Positions 25,904-34,065 of a stretch of 63,869 nt of DNA are shown one piece after another. Origin of the DNA: Holophagales bacterium. GTDB lineage: Bacteria; Acidobacteriota; Thermoanaerobaculia; Multivoradales; Multivoraceae. The stretch's first letter is position 1. Every line of letters begins with the position of its first letter. The DNA lies in the NCBI GenBank assembly GCA_009837085.1, contig VXUF01000126.1:1-63869 (forward strand). The letters run 5' to 3'. Below the pieces are notes generated by a model that was not told the DNA's origin, ran no database searches, and saw only the letters and a program-made list of their open reading frames with translations. Made by a program: the position numbers and the translations under genes.

Positions 25904-25913
25904 AGACTATCCT
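25904..25913. promoter_or_regulatory. Overlapping divergent -10 boxes
   Basis: The ten bases AGACTATCCT hold two -10 hexamers sharing TA: TAGTCT on the reverse strand, 8 nt before the PhyH ATG, and TATCCT on the forward strand, 11 nt before the cyclodeaminase ATG. The two start codons are only 29 bp apart. Pattern-based, but the geometry leaves no other room. Confidence 0.5.
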
Positions 25914-25924
25914 CCGCAAGCTCT

Positions 25925-26869
25925 ATGAAGATCTTCGACGCGGCCCGGACCGCTGAACTGCTCCCCTGGGGCGCTGTTGTGGACGCACTCGAGACGGGTT
26001 TTCGCGACGGTTGCGAGATGCCGGTGCGCCACCACCACCGGGTCCAGGCGCCGGCCGGCGAGCCCGACGCGACGTTGCTCCTGATGCCGGCCTGGACCGC
26101 CGGCGGCTACCTGGGGGTCAAGATCGCGACGGCCTTTCCGGGCAACGCCTCGCGCGGCCTCGACACGATTCAGGGCAGCTACATCCTGGCGTCGGGAGAG
26201 ACCGGCGAGCCGCTGGCCCTGATCGACGGTGCGGAGTTGACGCTCCGGCGCACCGCGGCGGCGTCGGCGCTCGCGGCGAGGTTCCTCGCGCGCGCGGACG
26301 CCCGCCGACTGCTCGTGGTCGGCACGGGCAACCTGGCGCCCCACCTGGCCGGGGCGCACGCCGCCGTGCGTCCCGATCTCGAGGTGGCGTTCTGGGGTCG
26401 CCGGCCCGAGCGTGCGCTCGCTGCGTCGCGGTCTTCGCTGCTCGAAGGGCTTGCGACGGGCACGGCGAGTGACCTGGAGGCGGCGGTCCGCGGCGCCGAC
26501 ATCGTGAGCACCGCGACCCTGGCCACGGAACCCCTGGTCCAGGGCGACTGGCTCCGCGCCGGCACGCATGTCGACCTGGTCGGCGGCTTCACGCCCGCGA
26601 TGCGCGAGGCGGACGACGAGACGGTGCGTCGTTCCACCGTGTTCGTCGACACGCGAGGCGGCGCTCTGGTCGAGGCCGGTGACCTGGTTCAACCGATCGA
26701 GTCCGGCGCGCTGAGGGCCGAAGAGGTTGCCGGCGATCTCCACGAGCTGTGCCGCGGCCTGCACGCGGGGCGTCAGGACGCGTCCGAGATCACGCTGTTC
26801 AAGTCGGTCGGCGCCGCGCTGGAGGATCTGTTCGCCGCCATCCTGTTGTGGGAGCGGAGTGGTGGCTAG
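25925..26869 (+). CDS. Ornithine cyclodeaminase/mu-crystallin family protein
   Basis: A 314-residue NAD(P)-dependent enzyme. The N-terminal half has GGYLGVKIATAFPGN and GSYILASGETGEPLALIDG, the substrate region with the conserved Lys. The Rossmann domain has VVGTGNLAPHLA and AFWGRRPERA, and the C-terminus THVDLVGGFTPAMRE and ITLFKSVGAALED. Members convert ornithine to proline, reduce ketimines or act as alanine dehydrogenases; the true substrate cannot be told. The ATG lies 11 nt after a TATCCT box. Its TAG stop forms part of the next gene's -10 hexamer. Confidence 0.88.
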   Translation: MKIFDAARTAELLPWGAVVDALETGFRDGCEMPVRHHHRVQAPAGEPDATLLLMPAWTAGGYLGVKIATAFPGNASRGLDTIQGSYILASGETGEPLALIDGAELTLRRTAAASALAARFLARADARRLLVVGTGNLAPHLAGAHAAVRPDLEVAFWGRRPERALAASRSSLLEGLATGTASDLEAAVRGADIVSTATLATEPLVQGDWLRAGTHVDLVGGFTPAMREADDETVRRSTVFVDTRGGALVEAGDLVQPIESGALRAEEVAGDLHELCRGLHAGRQDASEITLFKSVGAALEDLFAAILLWERSGG

Positions 26870-26872
26870 ACT
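26867..26872 (+). promoter_or_regulatory. -10 box overlapping the upstream TAG stop
   Basis: TAGACT, of which TAG ends the cyclodeaminase gene. It is 9 nt before the ATG of the prolyl oligopeptidase, predicting a leaderless or nearly leaderless message. Confidence 0.45.
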
Positions 26873-26881
26873 CTCCTGTCT

Positions 26882-29032
26882 ATGCCAAAGGTACTTGCTG
26901 CTGTCCTTCTCCTGGCCGCCCTCGCCGTGACATCCTGCGCCGCCCCCGCGGCCGGCCCCGGCGACCCGCCGCGGGCCGAGGCGCGTCCCCACGAACTCGA
27001 GACCCACGGCGACGTGCGGGTCGACGAGTACTACTGGCTCCGGGAACGCGAGAACCCGGAGGTGATCGCCTATCTCGAGGCGGAGAACGCCTACGTCGAC
27101 GCCGCGCTGGCGCATACCGAGGGGCTCCAGGAAAGCGTGTTCGCGGAGATCCGCAGCCGCGTCGTCGAAGACGATGCCTCCGTTCCCTACCGTGACGGCG
27201 ACTACTGGTACTACACCCGCTACGAGGAGGGGAAGCAGTACGCGATCCACGGCCGCCGGCCGGCCGACGGCGACGTCTTCGGCGGCGACCAGGATCCCGA
27301 AGCCGAAGAAGTGCTGATCGACGTGAACGAGGTTGCCGAAGGCAAGGAGTACACGGCGGTTCGTCCGTCCGTCAGTCCGGACCACCGGATCCTCGCCTAC
27401 GGCGTCGACGACGTGGGACGCCGCTTCTACACCGTTCGGTTCAGGGACCTGACGACCGGTGAGACTCTCGCGGACGAGATCCCGGACGTAACGGCGAATC
27501 TCGTCTGGGCCGCCGACAGCGCGACCCTGTTCTACGTGCGCCAGGATCCCGCCACGCTGCGCGCCTACCAGGTGTACCGCCACCGCCTGGGTTCCACGGA
27601 GCCGGACGAACTGGTCTACGAGGAGCCGGACGAGACGTTCAGCGTGTTCCTCGGGCGGACGCAGTCACGGAAGTACCTGCTGGCGACTTCCAGCCACACC
27701 CTCCGTACGGAGGTGCGCATCCTGCGGGCCGACGATCCGGACGGCGATTTCGTCGTCTTCGAGCCGCGGGGAGAACGGCACGAGTACAGCGTCGATCACC
27801 TGGGGGATCGCTTCTGGGTGCGGACGAACGACGGGGCGGCGAACTTCCGGCTCATGTCGACCGCCGAAGGCGACACCGGGCGCGCGGCCTGGCGCGAGGA
27901 ACTCCCGAACCGCGACGACGTGCTGTTCGAGGGCTTCGAGCTGTTCGATCGTTTCCTGGTGCTGGCGGAGAGGCGCGAGGGCCTGGAGCGGCTCCGCGTC
28001 GAGCCGATGGGCGGCGCCGCCGTAGAGGGCCATGACCTCGACTTCGGCGAACCGACGTACTCGACCGGGCTAGGCGCCAACCCGGATCCGTCGTCCGGGA
28101 CGCTCCGCTACGTCTACCAGTCGCTGACCACGCCGCGGTCGGTGTTCGATTACGACCCGGCGACCCGCGAGAAGACCCTGCGCAAGCAGGACCAGGTGCT
28201 CGGCGGCTTCGACGCCGCGAACTACCGGAGCGAACGGCTGTGGGCGACGGCGGAGGATGGCACCCAGGTGCCGGTGTCGCTCGTCTACCGGCCCGACCGG
28301 CGCTCCGGGGAAGGCGGCAGTCCGCTGCTGCTCTACGGCTACGGTTCCTACGGCTCGAGCATGGATGCGTCCTTCAGCTCGCCGCTCCTGAGCCTGATCG
28401 ACCGGGGCTTCGTCTACGCGATCGCCCACATCCGCGGCGGCGAGGAGATGGGCCGCTCCTGGTACGAGAACGGCAAGCTCCTCCACAAGAAGAACACGTT
28501 CACGGACTTCATCGCCGCCGCCGAGCATCTCGTGGCCGAGGGCTACGCGGACCCGGACCGGATCTACGCGATGGGCGGCAGCGCCGGCGGGCTGCTGGTG
28601 GGCGCGGTGTTCACGATGCGGCCCGACCTCTGGGACGGCGTCGTGGCCCGGGTGCCCTTCGTCGACGTCGTGACCACGATGCTCGACGCGAGCATTCCGC
28701 TCACCACCTTCGAGTGGGACGAGTGGGGCGACCCGCGTGTTCGTGAGTACTACGACTACATGCTCTCCTATTCGCCCTACGACAACGTCGAGGCGCGGGA
28801 CTATCCGAACATGCTCGTGACCACGGGTCTGCACGACTCGCAGGTCCAGTACTGGGAGCCGGCGAAGTGGGTGGCGCGGCTCCGGGCCAACAAGACGGAC
28901 GACAACCTCCTGCTGCTCGAGACGAACATGGGCGCCGGCCACGGCGGCGCGTCCGGCCGCTACGACCGCTACCGCGAGACGGCCCTGGTCTACGCGTTCC
29001 TGCTCGATCTGGCCGGCCTCGGGGACTCCTGA
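26882..29032 (+). CDS. S9A prolyl oligopeptidase / oligopeptidase B-like, exported
   Basis: A 716-residue serine peptidase. A lipoprotein-type signal (AVTSCAAPAAG) suggests an envelope location, unlike cytoplasmic oligopeptidase B. Residues about 40-410 form the beta-propeller that limits access to small peptides. The catalytic alpha/beta-hydrolase part has YGSYGSS, HIRGGEEMGRSWYENGK, the nucleophile in GGSAGGLLVG and the catalytic His in MGAGHGGASGRY. It should cut after Pro or basic residues in short peptides. Two genes follow closely: a small membrane protein and an acyl-CoA dehydrogenase. Confidence 0.92.
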   Translation: MPKVLAAVLLLAALAVTSCAAPAAGPGDPPRAEARPHELETHGDVRVDEYYWLRERENPEVIAYLEAENAYVDAALAHTEGLQESVFAEIRSRVVEDDASVPYRDGDYWYYTRYEEGKQYAIHGRRPADGDVFGGDQDPEAEEVLIDVNEVAEGKEYTAVRPSVSPDHRILAYGVDDVGRRFYTVRFRDLTTGETLADEIPDVTANLVWAADSATLFYVRQDPATLRAYQVYRHRLGSTEPDELVYEEPDETFSVFLGRTQSRKYLLATSSHTLRTEVRILRADDPDGDFVVFEPRGERHEYSVDHLGDRFWVRTNDGAANFRLMSTAEGDTGRAAWREELPNRDDVLFEGFELFDRFLVLAERREGLERLRVEPMGGAAVEGHDLDFGEPTYSTGLGANPDPSSGTLRYVYQSLTTPRSVFDYDPATREKTLRKQDQVLGGFDAANYRSERLWATAEDGTQVPVSLVYRPDRRSGEGGSPLLLYGYGSYGSSMDASFSSPLLSLIDRGFVYAIAHIRGGEEMGRSWYENGKLLHKKNTFTDFIAAAEHLVAEGYADPDRIYAMGGSAGGLLVGAVFTMRPDLWDGVVARVPFVDVVTTMLDASIPLTTFEWDEWGDPRVREYYDYMLSYSPYDNVEARDYPNMLVTTGLHDSQVQYWEPAKWVARLRANKTDDNLLLLETNMGAGHGGASGRYDRYRETALVYAFLLDLAGLGDS

Positions 29033-29040
29033 GTCGACAC

Positions 29041-29382
29041 GTGGCGATCGACTTCAGCGACCGGCGGGATCAACTCAGGCGGCAACAGGCCGGGAGCCTG
29101 CGCTTCGTGCGCGTCGTGGTGCGCCTGGCCCTCCTGTTCGCGATCGGGGCGCTGGCCGTGCTGCAGGGCTTCTCGCCGACTTCGTGGTTGCTCCTTGGCC
29201 TGCTTCTGGCCTGGGGCGCGTCCATGCCGTTCCTGCTCCGCGGGATCCTTCGACGGGTGCGGGAGCTCGACCATCTCGCAAGGTGGCAGCAGTTGACCCT
29301 GATCTGGACCGCGGCGCTGATCCTGATCGGTGGTTTCGCCGCGCTGGCGCGGTATGTCCTGCTGCCCTCCGCGCCCGGTTGA
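29041..29382 (+). CDS. Small three-helix membrane protein
   Basis: A 113-residue hypothetical protein with a basic N-terminus and three hydrophobic segments (about residues 24-42, 46-66 and 86-106). No family recognised. The GTG start lies 8 bp after the oligopeptidase stop, and the TGA overlaps the ATG of the acyl-CoA dehydrogenase (TGATG), so it is translationally coupled to both neighbours. Confidence 0.65.
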   Translation: MAIDFSDRRDQLRRQQAGSLRFVRVVVRLALLFAIGALAVLQGFSPTSWLLLGLLLAWGASMPFLLRGILRRVRELDHLARWQQLTLIWTAALILIGGFAALARYVLLPSAPG

Positions 29383-30551
29383 TGGACTTCACGCTCACCG
29401 GACAGCAGCGGGCGCTGTGTGACGGAATCGCGCGCACCTGTGCGCGCTTCAACGACGAGTACTGGCTCGAGGTCGACAACGAGGTGCGGTTCCCTGGTGA
29501 GTTCCACAGCGCCATGGCCGAATGCGGCGCGCTCGGCATCGCCATGCCGGAGGCGTACGGCGGCTCCGGCATGGGCGTGACGGAAGCCGCCCTGGTGATG
29601 CACGAGGTGGCCCGCGCCGGCGGCGGCATGAGCGCGGCGTCGGCGATCCACATCAACATCTTCGGACCGCACCCGATCGTCGTCTTCGGCACCGAGGAGC
29701 AGCGCCGGCGCTTCCTGCCGGAACTGATCGAGGGTCGGGCGAAGACCTGCTTCGCGGTCACCGAGCCCGACGCGGGTCTGGAAACCACGGCGATCACGAC
29801 CCGCGCCGAACGGCAACGGGACGGCGGCTACATCGTCCACGGCCGCAAGATCTGGACCACGACCGCCCAGGAGGCGGACCGCGTGATGCTGCTCGCGCGA
29901 ACTACGCCGCGGGCCGAGACGGGGAAGGCGACCAAGGGCCTCTCGCTGTTCTACACGACGCTCGACCGGTCCCGGATCGAGATCCGGCGCATTCCGAAGA
30001 TGGGCCGCGCGGCGGTCGACTCGAACGAACTGTTCATCGACGGCCTCGAGGTGCCGGCTGAGGATCGGATCGGCGAGGAGGGGCGCGGCTTCGAGTACAT
30101 CCTGCACAGCCTGAACCCGGAGCGGATCCTGATCGGCATCGAGGCGGTGGGGGTGGGCCGCAACGCGCTGGAACGGGCAACGGACTACGCGCGCGAACGC
30201 AGGGTCTTCGGTCGCCCGATCGGCCAGAACCAGTCGATTCAGCATCCGCTGGCGGAGTGCTGGATGGAGCTGGAGGCCGCGTTTCTGATGGCGATGCAGG
30301 CGGCGTCGCTGTACGACCGCGACGAACCCTGCGGCCACTACGCGAACGCGGCGAAGTACCTCGGCGCCGAAGCCGGTTTCAAGGCGTGTACCCAGGCGGT
30401 GATGACGCATGGGGGCATGGGGTACGCGAAGGAGTTCCACGTCGAGCGGCTGATGCGGGAAGTGATGATCCCGCGCCTCGCTCCCGTGAGCCCGCAGCTC
30501 ATCCTCTGCCACATTGCCGAGAAGGTTCTCGGCCTGCCGAAGAGCTACTGA
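29382..30551 (+). CDS. Acyl-CoA dehydrogenase
   Basis: A 389-residue FAD-dependent acyl-CoA dehydrogenase. Visible family blocks are GIAMPEAYGGSGMG, CFAVTEPDAGLETTAI (FAD/substrate contact), GRKIWTTTA, RVFGRPIGQNQSIQHPLAE and, at the C-terminus, THGGMGYAKEFHVERLMRE. The usual Glu of medium-chain enzymes before the final Gly-rich turn is not clear, so chain-length class is open. It should oxidise an acyl-CoA to the enoyl-CoA used by the crotonases of this window. Its last 53 bp overlap the end of the convergent folK gene. Confidence 0.9.
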   Translation: MDFTLTGQQRALCDGIARTCARFNDEYWLEVDNEVRFPGEFHSAMAECGALGIAMPEAYGGSGMGVTEAALVMHEVARAGGGMSAASAIHINIFGPHPIVVFGTEEQRRRFLPELIEGRAKTCFAVTEPDAGLETTAITTRAERQRDGGYIVHGRKIWTTTAQEADRVMLLARTTPRAETGKATKGLSLFYTTLDRSRIEIRRIPKMGRAAVDSNELFIDGLEVPAEDRIGEEGRGFEYILHSLNPERILIGIEAVGVGRNALERATDYARERRVFGRPIGQNQSIQHPLAECWMELEAAFLMAMQAASLYDRDEPCGHYANAAKYLGAEAGFKACTQAVMTHGGMGYAKEFHVERLMREVMIPRLAPVSPQLILCHIAEKVLGLPKSY

Positions 30552-31020
30552 CTGGGTGCAGCTCCGTCAGGAGTTCGGCCGCCGTCTTCCGCAGGCCCGG
30601 ATGCCATGCGTTCGGGGCGATCTCGACCAGGGGTTCGAGGACGAAGCGGCGCCGGTGCAGCCGGGGATGCGGCAGGACCAGACCAGGCGCGTCGATGACG
30701 CGGTCGCCGAAGAGCAGCAGGTCGAGATCGATCGTCCGGGGGCCGGCGGCCGTGCGATCGCGGCCGAGGGAAGCCTCGATACCGAGCAGGGTTGCCAGCA
30801 ACCCGTGGGCGTCAAGGTCGGTCTCGACCGCAGCGGCGGCGTTCAGGAACTCGGGGTCCGTTGCGCGGACACCGCGCTCGGGGACCGCCCTGGTTCGGTG
30901 GAAGGTCGAGACCGCCCTCACCTCCGCTGCCGAACGCAAATGACCGAGGGCCGCGCGCAGGTTCGTGGTCCGTGGCCGCAGGTTGGAACCCAGGGCGATG
31001 AACGCGCGGGTACGGGTCAC
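30499..31020 (-). CDS. folK: 2-amino-4-hydroxy-6-hydroxymethyldihydropteridine pyrophosphokinase
   Basis: A 173-residue HPPK, which transfers pyrophosphate from ATP to the pterin in folate synthesis. It starts TRTRAFIALGSNLRPR, then has STFHRTRAVP, FLNAAAAVETDL and the signature GPRTIDLDLLLFGDRVID, followed by LPHPRLHRRRFVLEPL; the two Asp of DLD bind magnesium. The GTG start overlaps the TGA of the FolP-FolB gene (GTGA). The C-terminus, about 20 residues beyond the usual end, overlaps the acyl-CoA dehydrogenase gene on the other strand. Confidence 0.93.
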   Translation of the reverse strand: MTRTRAFIALGSNLRPRTTNLRAALGHLRSAAEVRAVSTFHRTRAVPERGVRATDPEFLNAAAAVETDLDAHGLLATLLGIEASLGRDRTAAGPRTIDLDLLLFGDRVIDAPGLVLPHPRLHRRRFVLEPLVEIAPNAWHPGLRKTAAELLTELHPVSSSSAGREPSRQCGRG

Positions 31021-32237
31021 GGCCGCCAGTCGATCTCAGCGCCGACTTCGGCGACGCCGAGCTCGCGGGCCGCTCCGGGCTTCAAGACCCGGACTCGCAG
31101 CGACTCGATCCGCTTGCGGGTCTCCTGGTCGTCCGCCGGCCCGGCGACCGCGACGGCGATCCGCTCGGCCAGCGTTTCGACCAGCCGGTACTCGCCGCCT
31201 GCCGCCACAGCCTGGGCGAGGTCCGCGATCTCGGCGTAGTCCTTGGTTTCGCGGAGAGCGTCCGGCGCTCCCAGCGCCGCGGGCGCCATGTTCACTTCCA
31301 CGTCCACGACGAGATCCTGGGGCGCCGAGCGTTCCCTCGCGGTGACGCCGATGCGGCATCGGCAGGGAATCCCGCGGGCGAGAACCCGCCGCCGCGGCGC
31401 CGGCACCCGGCGATACCGGCGCAGGACGCCGATGCTCTCCGCCAGTTGCCGGTGCTCCGTCACGTCGTGGACCCGCAGCACGTCGACGACATCGAGGGCC
31501 GCTGCCCAGCCGTTGACCGCCAGGGTTCCGGCCAGCCGGTCCTCGACCGCCACGCCGCCGAGCAGCCGGTCGAGGAAGGACTTGCGCGACGCGCCGAGCA
31601 CGACGGGGGCACCGATCTGCTTCAGTTCGCGCAGGTTCGCGAGCAGGTCGAGGTTGTGCTTGAGCGTCTTGCCGAAGCCGATGCCCGGGTCCACCAGCAC
31701 GTCGACGCCGAAGCGACGGCCGGTCGCTACCCGCTCGGCCAGGTAGTCGCGGATCTCCGCTACGACATCGTCGTAGCGCGGTGCCCGCTGCATCGTCCGG
31801 GGCTCGCCCCGCATGTGCATCGCGATGACCGGCGCGCCGTGACGAGCGGCGACCTCCAGCATCGCCTCGCCGGCCCCCGAGATGTCGTTGATCATCCCGG
31901 CGCCGGCGGAGAGCGCCCTGTCCGCCGCTTCCGGCTTCGCCGTGTCAACGCTCAGCGGCACGCCGAGGTCGAGTGAGGCGATCCCTTCGATCACCGGCAG
32001 CAGGCGCGCGAGCTCGTCCTCGAGAACGACCGGCTCCGCCCCCGGCCTGGTGCTCTCCGCGCCGATGTCGATCAGGTCGGCGCCTTCGGCCGCCATTCGT
32101 CGCGCGCGTTCGAGCGCCTTGTCCTGACGGTCGAAGAGACCGCCGTCCGAGAAGCTGTCGGGCGTCACGTTCAGGACGCCCATGACCAGGGGGCGATCGC
32201 CGAACGCGAGCGAGTGTCCGCCGCAGGCCAGTTCCAT
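31017..32237 (-). CDS. folP-folB: Fused dihydropteroate synthase / dihydroneopterin aldolase
   Basis: A 406-residue bifunctional folate enzyme. Residues 1-about 270 are a complete dihydropteroate synthase: VMGVLNVTPDSFSDGG, GADLIDIGAESTRPGA, GMINDISGA, DPGIGFGKTLKHN and LGASRKSF. After a basic linker, residues about 285-406 form a FolB domain with the catalytic-Glu region TARERSAPQDLVVDVEV, KDYAEI, YRLVETLAERIA and the catalytic Lys in RVRVLKPGAA. Both active sites look intact. It thus performs two separate steps around FolK, which is encoded next with a GTGA overlap. TAGACT lies 6 nt before the ATG. Confidence 0.9.
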   Translation of the reverse strand: MELACGGHSLAFGDRPLVMGVLNVTPDSFSDGGLFDRQDKALERARRMAAEGADLIDIGAESTRPGAEPVVLEDELARLLPVIEGIASLDLGVPLSVDTAKPEAADRALSAGAGMINDISGAGEAMLEVAARHGAPVIAMHMRGEPRTMQRAPRYDDVVAEIRDYLAERVATGRRFGVDVLVDPGIGFGKTLKHNLDLLANLRELKQIGAPVVLGASRKSFLDRLLGGVAVEDRLAGTLAVNGWAAALDVVDVLRVHDVTEHRQLAESIGVLRRYRRVPAPRRRVLARGIPCRCRIGVTARERSAPQDLVVDVEVNMAPAALGAPDALRETKDYAEIADLAQAVAAGGEYRLVETLAERIAVAVAGPADDQETRKRIESLRVRVLKPGAARELGVAEVGAEIDWRP

Positions 32238-32281
32238 AGGTGGAGTCTAAGGGGGGCAGGCCAGGCTGCTAGCGTCGCCCG
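32238..32281. promoter_or_regulatory. Divergent leaderless promoters
   Basis: Reverse-strand TAGACT (32244-32249) is 6 nt before the FolP-FolB ATG. Forward-strand TAGCGT (32270-32275) is 6 nt before the ATG of the CRTAC1-like gene. Neither start has a Shine-Dalgarno sequence in this 44-bp gap. Confidence 0.55.
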
Positions 32282-33991
32282 ATGGGTTGGCGAGGCGGTG
32301 TCCGGCGGTTGGGCGTCGTTCTTGTCGCCGTTCAGTCACTCGCTTTCCGCCCCGGCCTGGCCGCTGCCGCGGAGGAGTGCGGCTTCAGCTTCTCCGAGGT
32401 GGCTGCCGAGGTGGGGCTTCGTTTCCACCACGAGGCGGGCGCTGCCGGCGGCCTGCACCTGCCCGAGACGATGGGGGCCGGCGTTGCCTGGATCGACTTC
32501 GACGGCGACGGCTGGCTCGACCTCTACCTCGTGCAGTCGGGGCCGTTTCCGCCGGATGGCGGCTCGGCGGCGGACCGGCTGTTCCGGAACCTCGGTCCGG
32601 ACGAAGCGGGGGAATTCCGCTTCGTTTCGGCCGAAGCTGGTGAGCTTGGGCGCGGCTACGGCCAGGGCGTCGTGGCGGCCGACGTCGACGGCGACCGGAA
32701 CGTCGACCTGCTGGTGTCGCACTATGGTCCGACGGTGCTACTGCGCAACGACGGCGCAGGGCAGTTCGCGCCGGCGGAGACGCTCTCGGCAGCGGGCGAG
32801 GACGAGTTCTCCTGGGGCTCCTCGATGGCGCTCGCCGACGCGGACGGCGACGGCGATATCGACCTCTACGTCAGCCGGTATCTGGACTACGACCCGGAGC
32901 ACGGACTGGACTGTCGCCGGGACGGGCCGGACTCGCCGCCGGAGGTTTGCGACCCGTCGCTGTTCGTGGGCCAGCACGACCGCTACTACGTGAACCGCGG
33001 CAGCGAGGGGTTCGAGGATGAGACGGAGGCCGCCGGTCTCGGCGGCGCCGACGGCAAGGGGCTCGGCGTTCTCTTCGCCGATCTGGACTCGGACGGCTGG
33101 CCGGATCTCTACGTGGCGAACGACCTGACCCTGAACCTCCTGTACAGGAACCGGGGAGACGGCACCTTCGACGACCTGTCCCTGCTGGCGGGTGCGGCCG
33201 TCAACCGCAACGGCCGGCCGGAGGCGGGCATGGGGCTGGTCGTGGCCGACTTCGACGTCGACGGCGACCCCGATCTGGCGGTGACCAACTTCGACGTGGA
33301 GACGAACACGCTGTATCGCAACGTCGGCCGGGCGGCCGGGATGCTGTTCGAAGACGCTTCGGCCACGACGGGCTTCGGTCAACCGTCGTTCAACCTGCTC
33401 GGGTTCGGAATCGTCGCCGAGGACTTCGACCGCGACGGCGCTCTCGACGTGTATGTGGCAAACGGTCACATCTTCGCTTCGCCCCGGCGGGACAACACGG
33501 AGCACCGGCAGCGGAACCTCCTGTTGCGCGGCGTTGGCGAAGCCGACCCCGGACGGTTCCTCGAGACTCGCTGCGCATGGACCGAGGAGGAGCCGCTGGT
33601 CAGCCGGGGCGCGGCTGTGGCGGACTTCGACCACGACGGTGACGCCGACCTGGCGGTGACCGCGAACGACGGTCCGGCCCGCCTGTGGCGGAACGAAACG
33701 GCCGGGCCGTCGGGCGCGGCATGGCTCGGCGTCGAACTGCGCGGCCGTTCTCCGAACACGCAGGCGGTCGGCGCCGTGGTGACGCTTACCGGCTCCGGAG
33801 AGCAGCCGCCGGCTCGCCGCTGGGCGATCCGGGGCGACAGTTACCAGTCGTCGAGCGGGCATCGCCTGCGCTGGGCGGTTCCGGCCGGCAGCGGGCCGCT
33901 GCAACTCGATCTCCGCTGGCCGTCAGGCCATCGGACCCGGATCCTCGATCCGCCCGCAGGCATCTACCTCCTCGTCGAGGAAAGTCCGTGA
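32282..33991 (+). CDS. CRTAC1-like FG-GAP/VCBS repeat protein with UnbV domain
   Basis: A 569-residue secreted protein: signal peptide (VVLVAVQSLAFRPGLAAAAE), then a beta-propeller of FG-GAP repeats with at least seven calcium-loop motifs (DFDGDGWLD, DVDGDRNVD, DADGDGDID, DLDSDGWPD, DFDVDGDPD, DFDRDGALD, DFDHDGDAD), and a C-terminal ASPIC/UnbV domain (about 480-565; WAIRGDSYQSSSGHRLRWA, LRWPSGHRT). Such proteins resemble cartilage acidic protein 1 and are probably extracellular calcium-binding proteins. A second member lies at the right edge of the window. Leaderless promoter; the next two genes encode an M16 protease pair. Confidence 0.88.
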   Translation: MGWRGGVRRLGVVLVAVQSLAFRPGLAAAAEECGFSFSEVAAEVGLRFHHEAGAAGGLHLPETMGAGVAWIDFDGDGWLDLYLVQSGPFPPDGGSAADRLFRNLGPDEAGEFRFVSAEAGELGRGYGQGVVAADVDGDRNVDLLVSHYGPTVLLRNDGAGQFAPAETLSAAGEDEFSWGSSMALADADGDGDIDLYVSRYLDYDPEHGLDCRRDGPDSPPEVCDPSLFVGQHDRYYVNRGSEGFEDETEAAGLGGADGKGLGVLFADLDSDGWPDLYVANDLTLNLLYRNRGDGTFDDLSLLAGAAVNRNGRPEAGMGLVVADFDVDGDPDLAVTNFDVETNTLYRNVGRAAGMLFEDASATTGFGQPSFNLLGFGIVAEDFDRDGALDVYVANGHIFASPRRDNTEHRQRNLLLRGVGEADPGRFLETRCAWTEEEPLVSRGAAVADFDHDGDADLAVTANDGPARLWRNETAGPSGAAWLGVELRGRSPNTQAVGAVVTLTGSGEQPPARRWAIRGDSYQSSSGHRLRWAVPAGSGPLQLDLRWPSGHRTRILDPPAGIYLLVEESP

Positions 33992-34006
33992 GACGGAGGC
34001 GTTGCA

Positions 34007-34065
34007 CACTGGGTGCGCCGGCGTCCTCGCCGGCAACAGGCGCGATGCCGCGAAGCGGCGAGCCC
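34007..34065 (+). repeat. REP-like two-hairpin repeat, copy 3
   Basis: ACTGGGTGCGCCGGCGTCCT begins the element. Hairpin 1 is GCCGGCG-TCCT-CGCCGGC (34017-34034); hairpin 2 is GCCGC-GAA-GCGGC (34047-34059). It lies between the UnbV protein and the M16 protease, and contains the nominal ATG of the latter. Confidence 0.7.

Noticed and set aside
25907..27583. A 558-codon reverse frame antisense to the cyclodeaminase and oligopeptidase genes
   Set aside because: The forward genes have full catalytic motifs; the reverse frame has none.
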